A stretch of DNA of 64,000 nt, taken from NCBI RefSeq assembly GCF_019266065.1, contig NZ_LPNR01000110.1:62001-126000 (forward strand). The letters run 5' to 3'. Of this stretch, positions 24,782-35,400 are shown one piece after another (the stretch's first letter is position 1; each line of letters starts with the position of its first letter). A program made the position numbers and the translations under genes. Under the pieces are notes generated by a model. That model had not been told where the DNA came from. It saw only the letters and a program-made list of their open reading frames with translations, and made no database searches. The DNA comes from Nocardia sp. MH4 (GTDB lineage: Bacteria > Actinomycetota > Actinomycetes > Mycobacteriales > Mycobacteriaceae).

Positions 24782-27070
24782 ATGACCGCAGAATCCACCA
24801 CCCCGCGAACACCCGGCCAACCCGCGGCCACCGCCACGGCGACCACCACCGACCCCGCTCCCCCACCGAGGCCCGCGTCCGCGCCCCCGATGCCTGCCAT
24901 GCCCTCGTTACCGCCGCCGCCACCGGTCTACCGGCGCCGGTACCACGTCGCCCGCCCGGCCGGTGTCCTGCCCGCCGCGGCCGTGGCCGGCATCGTCGGC
25001 GCGACAGTGATTCCCCTCGATCGCCCCGGCATCGGCTGGCTCCTGGCCGGCGGTGTCGTCGCGGGTGCGCTCGGCGTCGTCGACCACCGCGCCCGCAGAT
25101 CGGCCGATTCCGGCACATCGGCGCCGGGTCCCGCGCAACCCGACACGCTCACCTCCGCCGGGACGACGCCGTCGATCGGCGACCCGGCCGAAGGCAGCCC
25201 GTCGACTGTCGTGCCTACGCCCACGGTCGGGTCCGCCGAGACCGAAGTGGCTGCGGCGCACAAGGCTTCGACCACCTATTCCGACGCCACCCCGGCACAC
25301 GCACCGGTTTCGTCGGGCGCTCCGGTACCGGCGGACGAGGACACCTCGATCGCGGCTCCAGCGCCTTCCGATCCCGTTACGGCGCAGGACAAGACGACAC
25401 CACAGGCTGCACCGGCCGGTTCCGCGTCCGCTACGGAGATCCTCGAATCCGAGCCGACCGACAGCGCTGGTGCCCCCCAGTCCGCTCCAACGCCGGACAG
25501 CCCGACCGTTGTCACCAGGGAGCCGAGCCGCTCGGCACCGACGAGCCGGTCCGCTGCGGAAGCAACAGAATCGGATTCGAGTGCCGATGCGCACCGCGAA
25601 TCCGCACCTGCGGTGGCCGCCGCCCCAACCACATCCGCTCCGTCGAGCGTCGAGAACACCCCGCCCGCCACAGAAGTTCCGTCCACTTCGACTCGCACCG
25701 CACCCCCGACCGCGGTGACTCCCCCGCCGCCGACCGGCGCTACCGAGACCGCCGGTGTCGACCCGGTGCCCGCGGCGACGGTCGGACCGGCGACCGGCGA
25801 GTCGGCATCGCGTGTGCCGACACCGCCGGACGCGAGCACCTCGCCGACTGCCGAGGCCGTGGCCGCGCGGCATCGGCTGTGGTGGACCGCCGCCGCGCTC
25901 GCGCTGCTCGGGGTCGGTACGTTCCGGGCCGCGGGGTGGTTGTTCGTGCTGTGTGTGCTGGCGGCGTGTGTCGCGGGCTCGCTGGGGGTGTTGGGGCGGC
26001 GATCGAATCGCGGGATCGTGCACGACATGGTCGCGGTGCCGTTGGCCTCGTTCGGGGCGGTGCCGTGGGCCTTCTCGGGGGTGCGCGGGGCGCGGCCCAC
26101 GGAGCTGTCGAGCGTGCGGCGCTATGGTGCGTCGGTCGCGGTGACGGCCGCGTTGCTCGTGGTGTTCGTGCCGCTGCTGGGCGGTGCGGACGCCACCTTC
26201 GCCGAGTTGCTCAGTGGGTTGGTGCCGTCGATCGATGCGGCGACGGCCTGGCAGTGGATTCTGCTGTTCGCGGTGATCGGGATGGGCGCGCTCGGCGGGC
26301 TGTACCTGCTCGCCGGGCCGCTCGCCGCCGCCGACGCCCAGCCGCGGCCCGCCCGGTTGTGGACGCGCAGTGAATGGGTGCTGCCGGTCGGCGCGCTGAC
26401 CGTGCTGTTCGGCGTGTTCCTCGGTGCCCAGTTCGTCGCCCTGTTCGGCGGTGACGACTATGTCCAGCGCACCGCCGGTCTCACCTACGCCGAGTACGCG
26501 CGCAGCGGCTTCTGGCAGCTGTCGGTGGTGAGCATCCTGACCCTGGCGGTGATCCTGGCGGTGCTGCACTGGGCGTCGCAGGAGACGGCCGCCGACCGGC
26601 GCTGGCTCCGGGTCCTGCTCGGCGCGGTGAGCGTGCTGGCGCTGGTGATCGTGGGCTCGGCGCTGGCGCGGATGTGGACCTATCAACAGGCCTACGGCTT
26701 CACGGTGCTGCGCCTGCTGGTGGAGGTGTGTGAGCTGTGGGTCGGTCTGGTCTATGTGCTCGTGCTGGTCGCGATCGCCCGGCTGCGCTGGAGCTGGGTG
26801 CCGCGCGCCGCGGTCGGCACCGCGCTCGCCACCCTCCTCGCGCTCGCCGTGCTCGACCCGGAACGCTTTGTCGCCGAACGCAATATCGCCCGCTGGGAAC
26901 ACGGCAAGCGGCTCGACACCGAGTATCTGAGCACCCTGTCCCCGGATATCCTGCCCGCGCTCGACGGGTTGCCCGCCGGGCTGCGCGCCGACATCGAAGA
27001 CCCGATCCGCGCCGACCTCGACGACGACCACTGGTGGTCGTGGAACCTGTCGCGCGGATCGGCGCGCTGA
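24782..27070 (+). CDS. Large DUF4153/DUF4173-type polytopic membrane protein with long Ser/Thr/Pro/Ala-rich insert
   Basis: A 762-residue protein. Residues 1-45 are Pro/Thr-rich, and two membrane helices follow at about 60-102. A 250-residue low-complexity stretch (about 108-358) rich in Ala, Ser, Thr, Pro and acidic residues follows, then a bundle of nine to ten helices (about 365-690) with GDDYVQRTAGLTYAEYARSG, the landmark of the DUF4153/4173 family. The C-terminal 80 residues are soluble (EHGKRLDTEYLSTLSPDILP). The family function is unknown. Its place behind a two-component system suggests that it is part of the regulon or of the sensing. A hairpin follows the gene. Confidence 0.75.
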   Translation: MTAESTTPRTPGQPAATATATTTDPAPPPRPASAPPMPAMPSLPPPPPVYRRRYHVARPAGVLPAAAVAGIVGATVIPLDRPGIGWLLAGGVVAGALGVVDHRARRSADSGTSAPGPAQPDTLTSAGTTPSIGDPAEGSPSTVVPTPTVGSAETEVAAAHKASTTYSDATPAHAPVSSGAPVPADEDTSIAAPAPSDPVTAQDKTTPQAAPAGSASATEILESEPTDSAGAPQSAPTPDSPTVVTREPSRSAPTSRSAAEATESDSSADAHRESAPAVAAAPTTSAPSSVENTPPATEVPSTSTRTAPPTAVTPPPPTGATETAGVDPVPAATVGPATGESASRVPTPPDASTSPTAEAVAARHRLWWTAAALALLGVGTFRAAGWLFVLCVLAACVAGSLGVLGRRSNRGIVHDMVAVPLASFGAVPWAFSGVRGARPTELSSVRRYGASVAVTAALLVVFVPLLGGADATFAELLSGLVPSIDAATAWQWILLFAVIGMGALGGLYLLAGPLAAADAQPRPARLWTRSEWVLPVGALTVLFGVFLGAQFVALFGGDDYVQRTAGLTYAEYARSGFWQLSVVSILTLAVILAVLHWASQETAADRRWLRVLLGAVSVLALVIVGSALARMWTYQQAYGFTVLRLLVEVCELWVGLVYVLVLVAIARLRWSWVPRAAVGTALATLLALAVLDPERFVAERNIARWEHGKRLDTEYLSTLSPDILPALDGLPAGLRADIEDPIRADLDDDHWWSWNLSRGSAR

Positions 27071-27077
27071 GGCCGGG

Positions 27078-29036
27078 TCAGGACTGGGTGCTCCGGGACA
27101 GTCCGCTGGCCCGGAGCACCCGTCGTCCGATCGCGGCGCGAATGGCTTCCTCGGTGCCGATGATGCGCACATGGGTGCGGGCGCGGGTGATCGCGGTGTA
27201 GAGCAGTTCTCTGGTGAGCAGCGTGGATTCGGGTTCGGGCAGGACGACCGAGACGGTGTCGTACTGGCTGCCCTGGCTGCGGTGGATCGTCATCGCGAAC
27301 ACCGTGACGACGGCCGGGAACTGGGTCGGATGCACGAGGTAGGGCTCGCTGCCGCGCTGCAGGGCCGCGCGCAGCGACCCGTCGGGCCTGCGGACGATGA
27401 CGCCGGTGTCACCGTTGTAGATCCGCGCCTCGTGATCGTTGGCGGTGACCAGCAGCGGCTGGCCGGGATACCAGACCGCTTGCGGCCCTTCGGGTCCCGC
27501 GCCACCGGCCGCGGCCCACTCCGCGGCCATCCGATCCCACCGCTCCACCCCGAACGGACCCTGCCGATGCGCGCAGAGCAACCGATGCGATTCCAGCGCG
27601 GTCAGCGCGCCGACCGCGTCGCCCGCGTTCGCGGCGGCGGTGACCGCGAGGGCCGCCCCGGTCACGTCCGCCCGGACCGCCGCGGTCTCGTCGGGCGCGC
27701 ACAGCGACACGTCGTCACCACCGGCCCGCAGGATCGCCAGCGCGGCATCGGCATCGCCTGCCCGCACCGCGACCGCCAGGTCGGCGATCCGGCCGCCGAA
27801 GCGCCGCCCTCGGGTCAACCGGACGATGCCACCGCGCAGGCGGCGCTGTTCCAGTGCGCTCAGCGACTCCGGATCCCGTGGCGCCCCTTCCTGATGCGCC
27901 ACGCCGGTCGGGAACTCCACCCGACCGTCCGCCGCATCATCCGCGGCCCCAGGACTCGGATCGGAGCGCAGCAGCTCCCGCAGTGCCGGATTCGGCGCGC
28001 CGCTGATCGGGCCCGCGACCAGGTCGGCCAGCACCGCACCGGCATCGACGGAGGCCAGCTGATCCGGGTCGCCCACCAGGACCAGCCGGGTGTCCGGTCG
28101 CAGTGCCGAGAACAGGTGGCTCATCATCGTCAGTGACACCATGGAGGTCTCGTCGACGACGACCACGTCGTAGGGCAGCCGGTTGTGCGCGTGGTGGCGG
28201 AATCGTGTGGTGCGCCCCCGCTGCCAGCCGAGGAGGCGGTGCAGGGTGGCGGCGGTCAGTTCGGGGAGCCCGAGTTCGGCGGCCTGTTCGCGCACCGCTT
28301 CCTGCAGGCGCGCGGCGGCCTTGCCGGTCGGCGCGGCCAGGGCGATCCGCAGGGCGGGAAGTTTGGGGGTGGCGCGGCGGTGGGCGGTGAGCAGCGCGAG
28401 GATGCGGGCGATGGTGTGGGTCTTGCCGGTACCGGGACCACCCGCGACCACCGTGGTCCAGTGGGTGGCGGCGAGCGCGGCGGCCAATCGCTGCCGGTCC
28501 GGCCCCGCGCCGAGGGGGTCGGCGAACAGCCGATCCAGTTCGGCGCGCACGAGCGCGGTGTCGATCTCCGGGTGGTCGGCACTGCGCACGGTGAGGACCC
28601 GTCGCAGGGTCTGCTCCTGCTGGTAGTACCGGTCGAGGTAGAGCAGCGCGCCACCCTCGGCGTCGGCTTCGACCAACCGCAGCGGCCGCAGCGGACCGGC
28701 CTGCCCGCCGCGGATGAGCGGACTGCGGCGCAGCGCGGCCAGCACCTGGTCGGTGTCGGGCCACGGCAGGGTGGCCGGATCGATTCCCGCCGCGGTGTCG
28801 CGGCTTTCGTCGGCATCGATGCCGATCTCCCGCATCCTGGCCAGTTCCAGGCACACCGAGCCCGACCGCACCGCACGCACGGCGAGAGCGGCCGCGAACA
28901 GCACGTCCTCGGACTCCTCGCGTCCCATCCGGCCCAGCCGCACCGCGACATGCACATCCGCGGCGGAGAGCACCCCGGCCTCGTTGAACACCCGCAACAG
29001 CCCGGTTCCGCGCTGCGCCACCTGAATCGACGTCAC
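27078..29036 (-). CDS. recD: Exodeoxyribonuclease V alpha subunit, 5'-3' helicase
   Basis: A 652-residue superfamily 1B helicase of the RecBCD complex. It shows Walker A GGPGTGKT (residues 199-206), Walker B VVVDETSMV, LVGDPDQLASVDAGAVLADL and the late motif TIHRSQGSQYDTVSVVLP. Together with RecB and RecC it unwinds and resects double-strand breaks; in mycobacteria this complex serves mainly single-strand annealing. The gene is last in the recC-recB-recD order, 67 bases after recB. Its 3' end contains one arm of a hairpin that may terminate the convergent membrane-protein gene. Confidence 0.95.
   Translation of the reverse strand: MTSIQVAQRGTGLLRVFNEAGVLSAADVHVAVRLGRMGREESEDVLFAAALAVRAVRSGSVCLELARMREIGIDADESRDTAAGIDPATLPWPDTDQVLAALRRSPLIRGGQAGPLRPLRLVEADAEGGALLYLDRYYQQEQTLRRVLTVRSADHPEIDTALVRAELDRLFADPLGAGPDRQRLAAALAATHWTTVVAGGPGTGKTHTIARILALLTAHRRATPKLPALRIALAAPTGKAAARLQEAVREQAAELGLPELTAATLHRLLGWQRGRTTRFRHHAHNRLPYDVVVVDETSMVSLTMMSHLFSALRPDTRLVLVGDPDQLASVDAGAVLADLVAGPISGAPNPALRELLRSDPSPGAADDAADGRVEFPTGVAHQEGAPRDPESLSALEQRRLRGGIVRLTRGRRFGGRIADLAVAVRAGDADAALAILRAGGDDVSLCAPDETAAVRADVTGAALAVTAAANAGDAVGALTALESHRLLCAHRQGPFGVERWDRMAAEWAAAGGAGPEGPQAVWYPGQPLLVTANDHEARIYNGDTGVIVRRPDGSLRAALQRGSEPYLVHPTQFPAVVTVFAMTIHRSQGSQYDTVSVVLPEPESTLLTRELLYTAITRARTHVRIIGTEEAIRAAIGRRVLRASGLSRSTQS
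27086..27121. terminator. Hairpin inside the 3' end of recD, facing the DUF4153-type gene
   Basis: A perfect 11-base-pair stem (27086-27096 with 27111-27121) encloses a 14-base loop. It begins 15 bases after the stop of the plus-strand membrane-protein gene. It overlaps the last codons of recD, so for recD it would act only after translation ends. Confidence 0.5.
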
Positions 29037-29103
29037 CGACCGACCTCCCCGGAGCGACGGCGGTCGGCCACGACCGACCTACGCGGGTCGTGTCCACGCG
29101 CGG

Positions 29104-32100
29104 TCATCGTGGTCCTCCCGCGAGCAGATCCGACAGCGCGACAACGAGTTCGGCGGGCGGATGCCAGTCGAACACGCCGTGGCCGGGCGGGGTCAGCGCA
29201 CCGATCATGCCGCGCACGAACAGGTACCGCGCGCCACCGAGGTGCCGGGCGGGATCGTAGCCTGGCAGCCGCCAGCGCAGATAGCGGTGCAGCGCCACCG
29301 CGTACAGCAAGGCCTGCAGCGGATAGTGCGAGCGGATCATCTCGGTCACCATGTGCTCGCGACGGTAGTGCTCGACGGTGAGATCACCCGTGCCGAGCCG
29401 GTTCGTCTTGTAGTCGACGATCAGGTAGCGGTGCGTCCCGGCGTCGCCGGGCACCCGCAGCACGGCGTCGATACTGCCAGTGAGGTAGCCGCGCAGGACG
29501 GTGTCGGGCAACGCGGCCAGGTGGTCGGCGTAACCGGCGAGCACGTCGTCGGCGGGCAGATGCGTCCGCAACAACTCGGCGACGGCGTGCATCCCGGCCG
29601 ACCGCGCGCCCGGGGTGTCGCCGCCACCGAGGGGCAGTTCGAATTCCAGCTCGCACAGCCGGTCCCGGGTGGCGACCGCCGCGAGCGAGCCGAAATCGGC
29701 GGGGGTGCGCAGGACCTCGAGCAGGGCGGTGGCCAGCAGGTCGACATCGAGTTCGGCCATGGTGTGCTCGACGGCCTCCGCACAGCGGGCGGCGACCTCG
29801 ACGGCCAGATCCGGGGCCGAGGTGTCGACGGTTTCCAGGATGCCGTGCACGAGGGTGCCGAACTCGGCGCCGTAGGGCAGCGCGTTCATCAGCGACGGCG
29901 CACCGGTGTCGACGGCGGGAGCGTCGAGCGGGGCGTCGGCCGGCTCGTCGTCGGGTCCGGGCCCGTCCTCGGGTTCTTCCTCGCTGACCCCGGCCAGATC
30001 GTGCGCGCCCGCGGTGAGCGCGGAATACGACGTCCGCCGCCACTGCTGATCGAGTACCCGCGAGAACGCCGCGACAGCCAGCTCACCGGTCGGCAGTTCG
30101 GTCCTGACCCGGCGCGGCTCGACATCGTCGGGCCGGTCCACCGCGGTCACCGAGATCACCTCGGACGCGGGCGCCGCCCACTCCACGAGTCGTTGCACGG
30201 CAGCGGCGTCCGCGGGGATGTCGGCGCGGCGCGGAACCTGCGCCGAGCCGGGCCTGCGGCCCAGGATCATCCGGTGCAGCGGTGCCGCCGCGGTGGTGAC
30301 GGCGGGTGCCCACCAGGCGACGACCTGGCACATGGCACGGGTCAGCGCGACGTAGAGCAGCCGCAGCTCCTCGCCCGATTCCTCGGCCTCGCTGCGCAAT
30401 TGGCGCTCACCGTAACCGGGTGCTTCCTTGCCGCCGATATCGAGCACCCTGGTGCCGTTGTCGTCGTGGAACAGCAGCGTGGCCGGATACGGGTTCTTGG
30501 CGCTGTCCCATGCGAAAGGCAGGTACACGAGCGGGAATTCGAGTCCCTTGCTGGCGTGCACGGTGGCGATCTGCACGGCGGCGGCGTCGCGGTCCAGGCG
30601 CCTGCTGCGGCCGCTGACGCTGCCCGCCTCCGGATCGCGGACCCGATCGGCCAGCCAGCGGGTCAGCGCGGTCAGGCCGAGCCCGTCGGCCAGGGCCACC
30701 TCGTCGAGCAGCTGGGCGAGGTGGCGCAGGTCGGTGAGTTCGCGCTCGCCGTTCTCCACCGCCAGCAGGCGCGGCGCGAGATCGGTCTCGGTGGCGAGCT
30801 TGTCGAAGACCGCGGCGAACCCGGCACGGGCGAACAGGCGCGCCGCCTCCCGCAGCTGCGTCGAGACCCGCCCGACGAGATCGGCTCCCCCGGCATCGAT
30901 CTCGGCCACCGTGACGCCCAGGATCGGCGTGCACGCGGCCAGCCGGACCCGGTCACCCCGATGCGGCTGCTCGAGCGCACGCAGCACCCACAGCCAGTCG
31001 GTGGCGGCCACGGTGGCGAACACACTGGTGCCGCCGGCCAGCACGGAGGCGACCCCGACCCGGTCCAGCGCCGCCCGCACCACATCGATCTGGGTGCGGG
31101 TCCGCACCAGTACCGCGATGTCGCCGGGCCCGATCGGCCTGCGCACCCGGCCGTCGCCGACCTCGGTGAGCGAATGATCGGCGCCGCGTTCGGGTTTGGC
31201 CTCGATGGTGGCGCCGGACTCGAGCAGGGTGACGATGTCGGCGGCCAGGTCGTCGGCCACCTCGGCGCGCTGCCTGCCGACCGAGGGGAACCCCGACCGG
31301 TTGCGCGGGCCCGCGCCGGTCCGCGGCAGCACCCGCAGCCGCAGCGGGGTGATCACGTCCGGATCGCCGTGCAGCCGGGTCGCAGGCCGGGTCGGCGTCA
31401 CCGGATAGACGCTGATCTCCGGATGACCCAGTTCCGCACCGCCACACAGGTGGTCGAGCGCCCGCAGCAGTCCGGCGTCGCTGCGCCAGTTGCGGGTGAG
31501 TTCGCTGCGCCGCTCGGCCAGCGCGACCGCGTCCAGGTAGCTGAGCACCTCCGCGCCACGGAAGGCGTAGATGGCCTGCTTCGGGTCGCCGACCAGCACC
31601 AGCGTGGCGTGTTCGTGGAAGGCCAGGCGCAGGATGTCCCATTGCAGCGGGTCGGTGTCCTGGAACTCGTCGACCAGCGCGACCCGGTACCGCTGCCGGA
31701 TCCGTGCGCACGCGCGTGGGCCGTGGTCCGGGTCGGCCAGCACCTCGTGCAGCAGCACCAGCAGATCGTCGAAATCGCGCAGTCCCGCCCGACGCTTGCG
31801 GCGTTCGGTCTCCGCGCGCACCGCCGTCGCGAAGGCCACCCGCTCCCCCGCCGCACCGTCGGTGCGCGGCGCCAGGTCGGCATGGCGGTCGTGCACGGCG
31901 GCCAGCGCGAGGGTGTGCGCCTCGCGCACCGTGAACGGCGCGCGGTCGCGGGCGTAGCGGGCGAGGTAGAGGTCGTCGGCGACGGTGGCGACCAGCTCGT
32001 CGACCGATTCCACCAGTCGCGCGCCCGGATCGTGTTCACCGGCCAGGCCCAGTTCGTCGAGCATCCGCTGACAGAACGAGTGCGTCGTGGCGATGGTACC

Positions 32101-32469
32101 CGCGTCGAAATCGGCCAGGGCGGTGAGCAATCGGTGCCTGCGCAGGCGCACGGTCGCCGGATCGGTGTCGGCCAGCGCGCGCACCAGCTCGTCCGGATGG
32201 ACCCGCGCGGCGCCCGGATCGGCGAGCGCGGCGGCGACCGTCACGAAGCGGTCCCTGGTGCGCTCGCGCAGTTCCTGGGTGGCGGCGCGGCTGAAGGTCA
32301 CCAGCAGCAGCTCGGTGATGGCGATGCCCGCCTCGGCGACGTAGCGCACCGCCAGACCGACGATGGCGTGGGTCTTGCCGGTCCCCGCGCTCGCCTCGAG
32401 CACCGTGGTGCCCGCCGGTAGTGGTCCGGCCGCGTCGAAGGCGGCCGGCGCCGACATCGTCCCCGTCAC
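29104..32469 (-). CDS. recB: Exodeoxyribonuclease V beta subunit, helicase-nuclease
   Basis: A 1121-residue UvrD-type 3'-5' helicase with a C-terminal nuclease. Walker A is ASAGTGKT (about residues 26-33); ALVDEFQDTDPLQWDIL and LVGDPKQAIYAFRGAE are helicase motifs II and III. TVHASKGLEFPLVYLPF is a late helicase motif, and the nuclease motif LIVDYKTNRLG has D1019 and K1021. I choose GTG 32469 because it overlaps the recC stop (GTGA) and has AGGGG 5 bases upstream; ATG 32457 is the in-frame alternative. A 1086-codon open frame on the plus strand here is an antisense shadow. Confidence 0.95.
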   Translation of the reverse strand: MTGTMSAPAAFDAAGPLPAGTTVLEASAGTGKTHAIVGLAVRYVAEAGIAITELLLVTFSRAATQELRERTRDRFVTVAAALADPGAARVHPDELVRALADTDPATVRLRRHRLLTALADFDAGTIATTHSFCQRMLDELGLAGEHDPGARLVESVDELVATVADDLYLARYARDRAPFTVREAHTLALAAVHDRHADLAPRTDGAAGERVAFATAVRAETERRKRRAGLRDFDDLLVLLHEVLADPDHGPRACARIRQRYRVALVDEFQDTDPLQWDILRLAFHEHATLVLVGDPKQAIYAFRGAEVLSYLDAVALAERRSELTRNWRSDAGLLRALDHLCGGAELGHPEISVYPVTPTRPATRLHGDPDVITPLRLRVLPRTGAGPRNRSGFPSVGRQRAEVADDLAADIVTLLESGATIEAKPERGADHSLTEVGDGRVRRPIGPGDIAVLVRTRTQIDVVRAALDRVGVASVLAGGTSVFATVAATDWLWVLRALEQPHRGDRVRLAACTPILGVTVAEIDAGGADLVGRVSTQLREAARLFARAGFAAVFDKLATETDLAPRLLAVENGERELTDLRHLAQLLDEVALADGLGLTALTRWLADRVRDPEAGSVSGRSRRLDRDAAAVQIATVHASKGLEFPLVYLPFAWDSAKNPYPATLLFHDDNGTRVLDIGGKEAPGYGERQLRSEAEESGEELRLLYVALTRAMCQVVAWWAPAVTTAAAPLHRMILGRRPGSAQVPRRADIPADAAAVQRLVEWAAPASEVISVTAVDRPDDVEPRRVRTELPTGELAVAAFSRVLDQQWRRTSYSALTAGAHDLAGVSEEEPEDGPGPDDEPADAPLDAPAVDTGAPSLMNALPYGAEFGTLVHGILETVDTSAPDLAVEVAARCAEAVEHTMAELDVDLLATALLEVLRTPADFGSLAAVATRDRLCELEFELPLGGGDTPGARSAGMHAVAELLRTHLPADDVLAGYADHLAALPDTVLRGYLTGSIDAVLRVPGDAGTHRYLIVDYKTNRLGTGDLTVEHYRREHMVTEMIRSHYPLQALLYAVALHRYLRWRLPGYDPARHLGGARYLFVRGMIGALTPPGHGVFDWHPPAELVVALSDLLAGGPR

Positions 32470-35400
32470 GGCTGCCCCTGACTCTCCGCCGCCAGCAGCG
32501 GCGCCCACCAGCGCCGCGCGATCGCCCCGAACCGGGTGCTCTCCGGTTCGCCCGCCGGGGCGGGAGCGGCGGCGAAACGGTCGAAGCGCGGGGCCCGGCC
32601 CCACACATAACGCAGATAGCGGTCGGTGTGGTCACCGAACTTGTCGGGACCGTTGGGGCCGCCGTCGAAGGCGTGTTCGGCGGCGAGCAAGGCGTCGGCG
32701 ACGCTGTCGCCCCGGAAGCGGCGTTCGGCGTAGGCGGCGGTGGCGACCGGTGCGACTGGTAGCGGCTCGCACAGCCCTTCGTCGCGCAGCCGGACCAGCT
32801 CGCGGAGCACCGCCAGCGCGGCGGGCGCCTCGGGCGCCACGATCACCGACCGGGCGACCGGCCTGCTGCGGAACTGACCGCGCCCGGTGCTGATCGCCCG
32901 CCACGACCGATCCTCGGTCGCGGCGAGCGCCAGCAGCGAAACCCAGGCGGCCAGGCGATGTTTCGGGGCCAGCCGGGAGTAGGTGGTGCGCACCAGCGTC
33001 TCGCCGCGGACCTCGGGCACGGTGCCGGCCAGGGTGCGGCCGCCGCCGAGGTCGACGGCGATATCGACCGCGCGCGGACTCGCTTCGTAGTCGGGCTGGG
33101 CGGTGCGCACGAGCGTGTCGACGGTGCCCTCCACCTCGTCGAGGACCGCGCCGCCGAAAGCGAAGGGCGGCAACGTGCCGCGCCGCCATTCCGCGGCACG
33201 CAGCCCGGCGGGATCGGCGCCGGTGAGCCGCGCCGACAGCATCCGTTCGCCCAGATCCCATTTCGCCAGGCCGTCGAGTTCGATGGGCAGCTGGTCGGCG
33301 ATGTCCTCGGCTTCCTCGGGCACCCGCAGTCCGAGGCGCTGCCACAGGAACGCGCGCACCGGATGCTCGGCGAAGGCGATCAGCTCCGCCAGTGCCACAT
33401 CCCCCTGCGGGACCGGCGGCAGCGGATCGGTCAGCAACGGCGGGCGCGGCCGCGCGGGCCGGGCGGCCGCACGGGCGCCCGCCAGCGCGACGGTGTCGAA
33501 GCTGCGCGGCCGCTCGGGAGCGAAATTGCGCCGATCGAAGGCCTGGAGGGGATGGCGGACGTGCACCGCGGCCATCGCGTCCGGACCGACGTGGGCGGCG
33601 AGGACGTCGAGCAGCTCGGCCACCGGGACCGCCGGCGGGCGCGCGGCGCCGGTCACCGGGTCGGCGCCGGTGTGCAGGATCAGCAGCCGTTCGCCCGCCG
33701 CCATGATCGCGTCGAGCAGCAGCTGGCGGTCCTCGCTGCGGGCATCGCGTTCGCCGACGAGCGGGTCGCGGGCCAGCAGGTCGTCGCCGTCGACGGAGCC
33801 CGTCCGCGGGAAGACGTCGTCGTCGAGGCCGAGCAGAATCACCACCCGGTGCGGCACCGACCGCATCGGGACCAGCGTGCACACCGTGAGTTCGCCGGTG
33901 CGGAAATTCGCCCGTCCGGGTCCGCCCGCGAGGCGACCGGTCAGCAGCACCGCGACATCGGCCAGGCGCAGCGGCGTCCGGCCCGCGTGCTCGGTGGCGG
34001 CGACGATCTCGCGACGCGCCTCGGTCCGGATCCAGGAGTGCGCGTCGGGCACATCGGTGAGCAGGTCGACCGCGCGCAGCAGCACCGCCGTCCACTCGGC
34101 GGCCGGTCGCGGGCCGCGCAGATCGCGCAGGCAGACGGCGAGCCGGTCGACGAACTCGGCGAAGCGCCCCGCCAGGTCGACATCGTTGGAGTCGACGTCG
34201 TCGAGCGGCAGGGCCAGGTCCAGCCAGTCGTCGCCGGATTCGTCGGCGGTGACGCCGAGCAGGATCCGGTCGACCGCGGCGTTGAGAGTGTTCTGCGCGA
34301 AGTCGGCCAGGCCGAACGCCTCGCGCTGACGCTGCCCGATCCCCCAGCGGGCGCCGGACTCGGCGGCCCATTCGCGCAGCCGCTCGATGTCGTCGTCGTC
34401 GAAACCGCAGCGCCTGCGCACGGTCTCGCTCGCCGCCAGGTCCAGCACCTGCGTCACCGTGACGCGACCGTCGGCGAGCTCGAGCAGCTCGATGACCACC
34501 GCGAGCATCGGGTTGGTGACCGCCCGCCCACGGTCGGCGAGCCGCACGCGCAGCTGGTGGGCCGGGTGCTCGCCCTCGACGGGCAGATCGACGGCGCCGG
34601 TGCCGCGGTGACCGAAGGCCGCGCGGACCAGCGGCGCGTAGGCCTCCACGTCGGGGCACATGATCAGCACGTCGCGCGGTTGCAGGTCGGGGTCGGCGGC
34701 GAAGGTCGTCAGCAGCAGGTCGCGCAGCACCTCGACCTGGCGGGCGGGGCCGTGGCAGGCGTGCAGCTCGACGCTGCCGTCGGCCGCCGCGCCCGGCCCG
34801 GGGACCTGGTCGTCGCGGATCGCCGCCTGGACGATGCCGAGCAGCGTGGCGTCCGCTCGGGTGCCGGGGAGGTGGATCGTGCTGTGCAGCAACGGGTTCA
34901 GCCGCCGCTGGAGTTCCCGCACGTCCCTGGCCAGGCCGGCCAGGAGCGGGTGCCGGACGAGGTCGGCGGTGTGGTCGGCCGAGCGCGTCACCACCGGCGC
35001 GTCCACCTCCCCGTGGAGCCGTGTGACAGGGTCGGCCGCCGACAACGCCGTCCACATCGCGGGGCTCGGATGGGCCAGCCAGAGGTGGACGTCGCGGTGC
35101 TCAGCCAGCGCGACGAGCACCGCGAGCTGATCGGCGGGCAGCCGGGTGAGGCCGAACAGGGACAAGCGCGCGGGCAGGTCGACCGAGTCCGGTGCGGCCC
35201 GCAGCCGCGCGCACGCCGCGGCGAGCCGTTCGGCCGGGCTCGGCGAGCCGACGGCCGCGCGCAGTGCCCGCCACAACAGCGGCTGCCAGGCGAGGTCCTC
35301 GGGGACCGGACCGCCCGCGCCGTCGGTGTCGGCGCCGCGGGCCCAGTCGAGGATCAGCTGCGGTCGCTGCGCGGCGTAGGAGTCGAACAGCACCGCCAGG

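Noticed and set aside
29161..32421. 1086-codon open frame on the plus strand
   Set aside because: It is exactly antisense to recB, and its translation is Gly/Arg/His/Gln-rich without any domain. Long antisense frames are expected in very GC-rich DNA.
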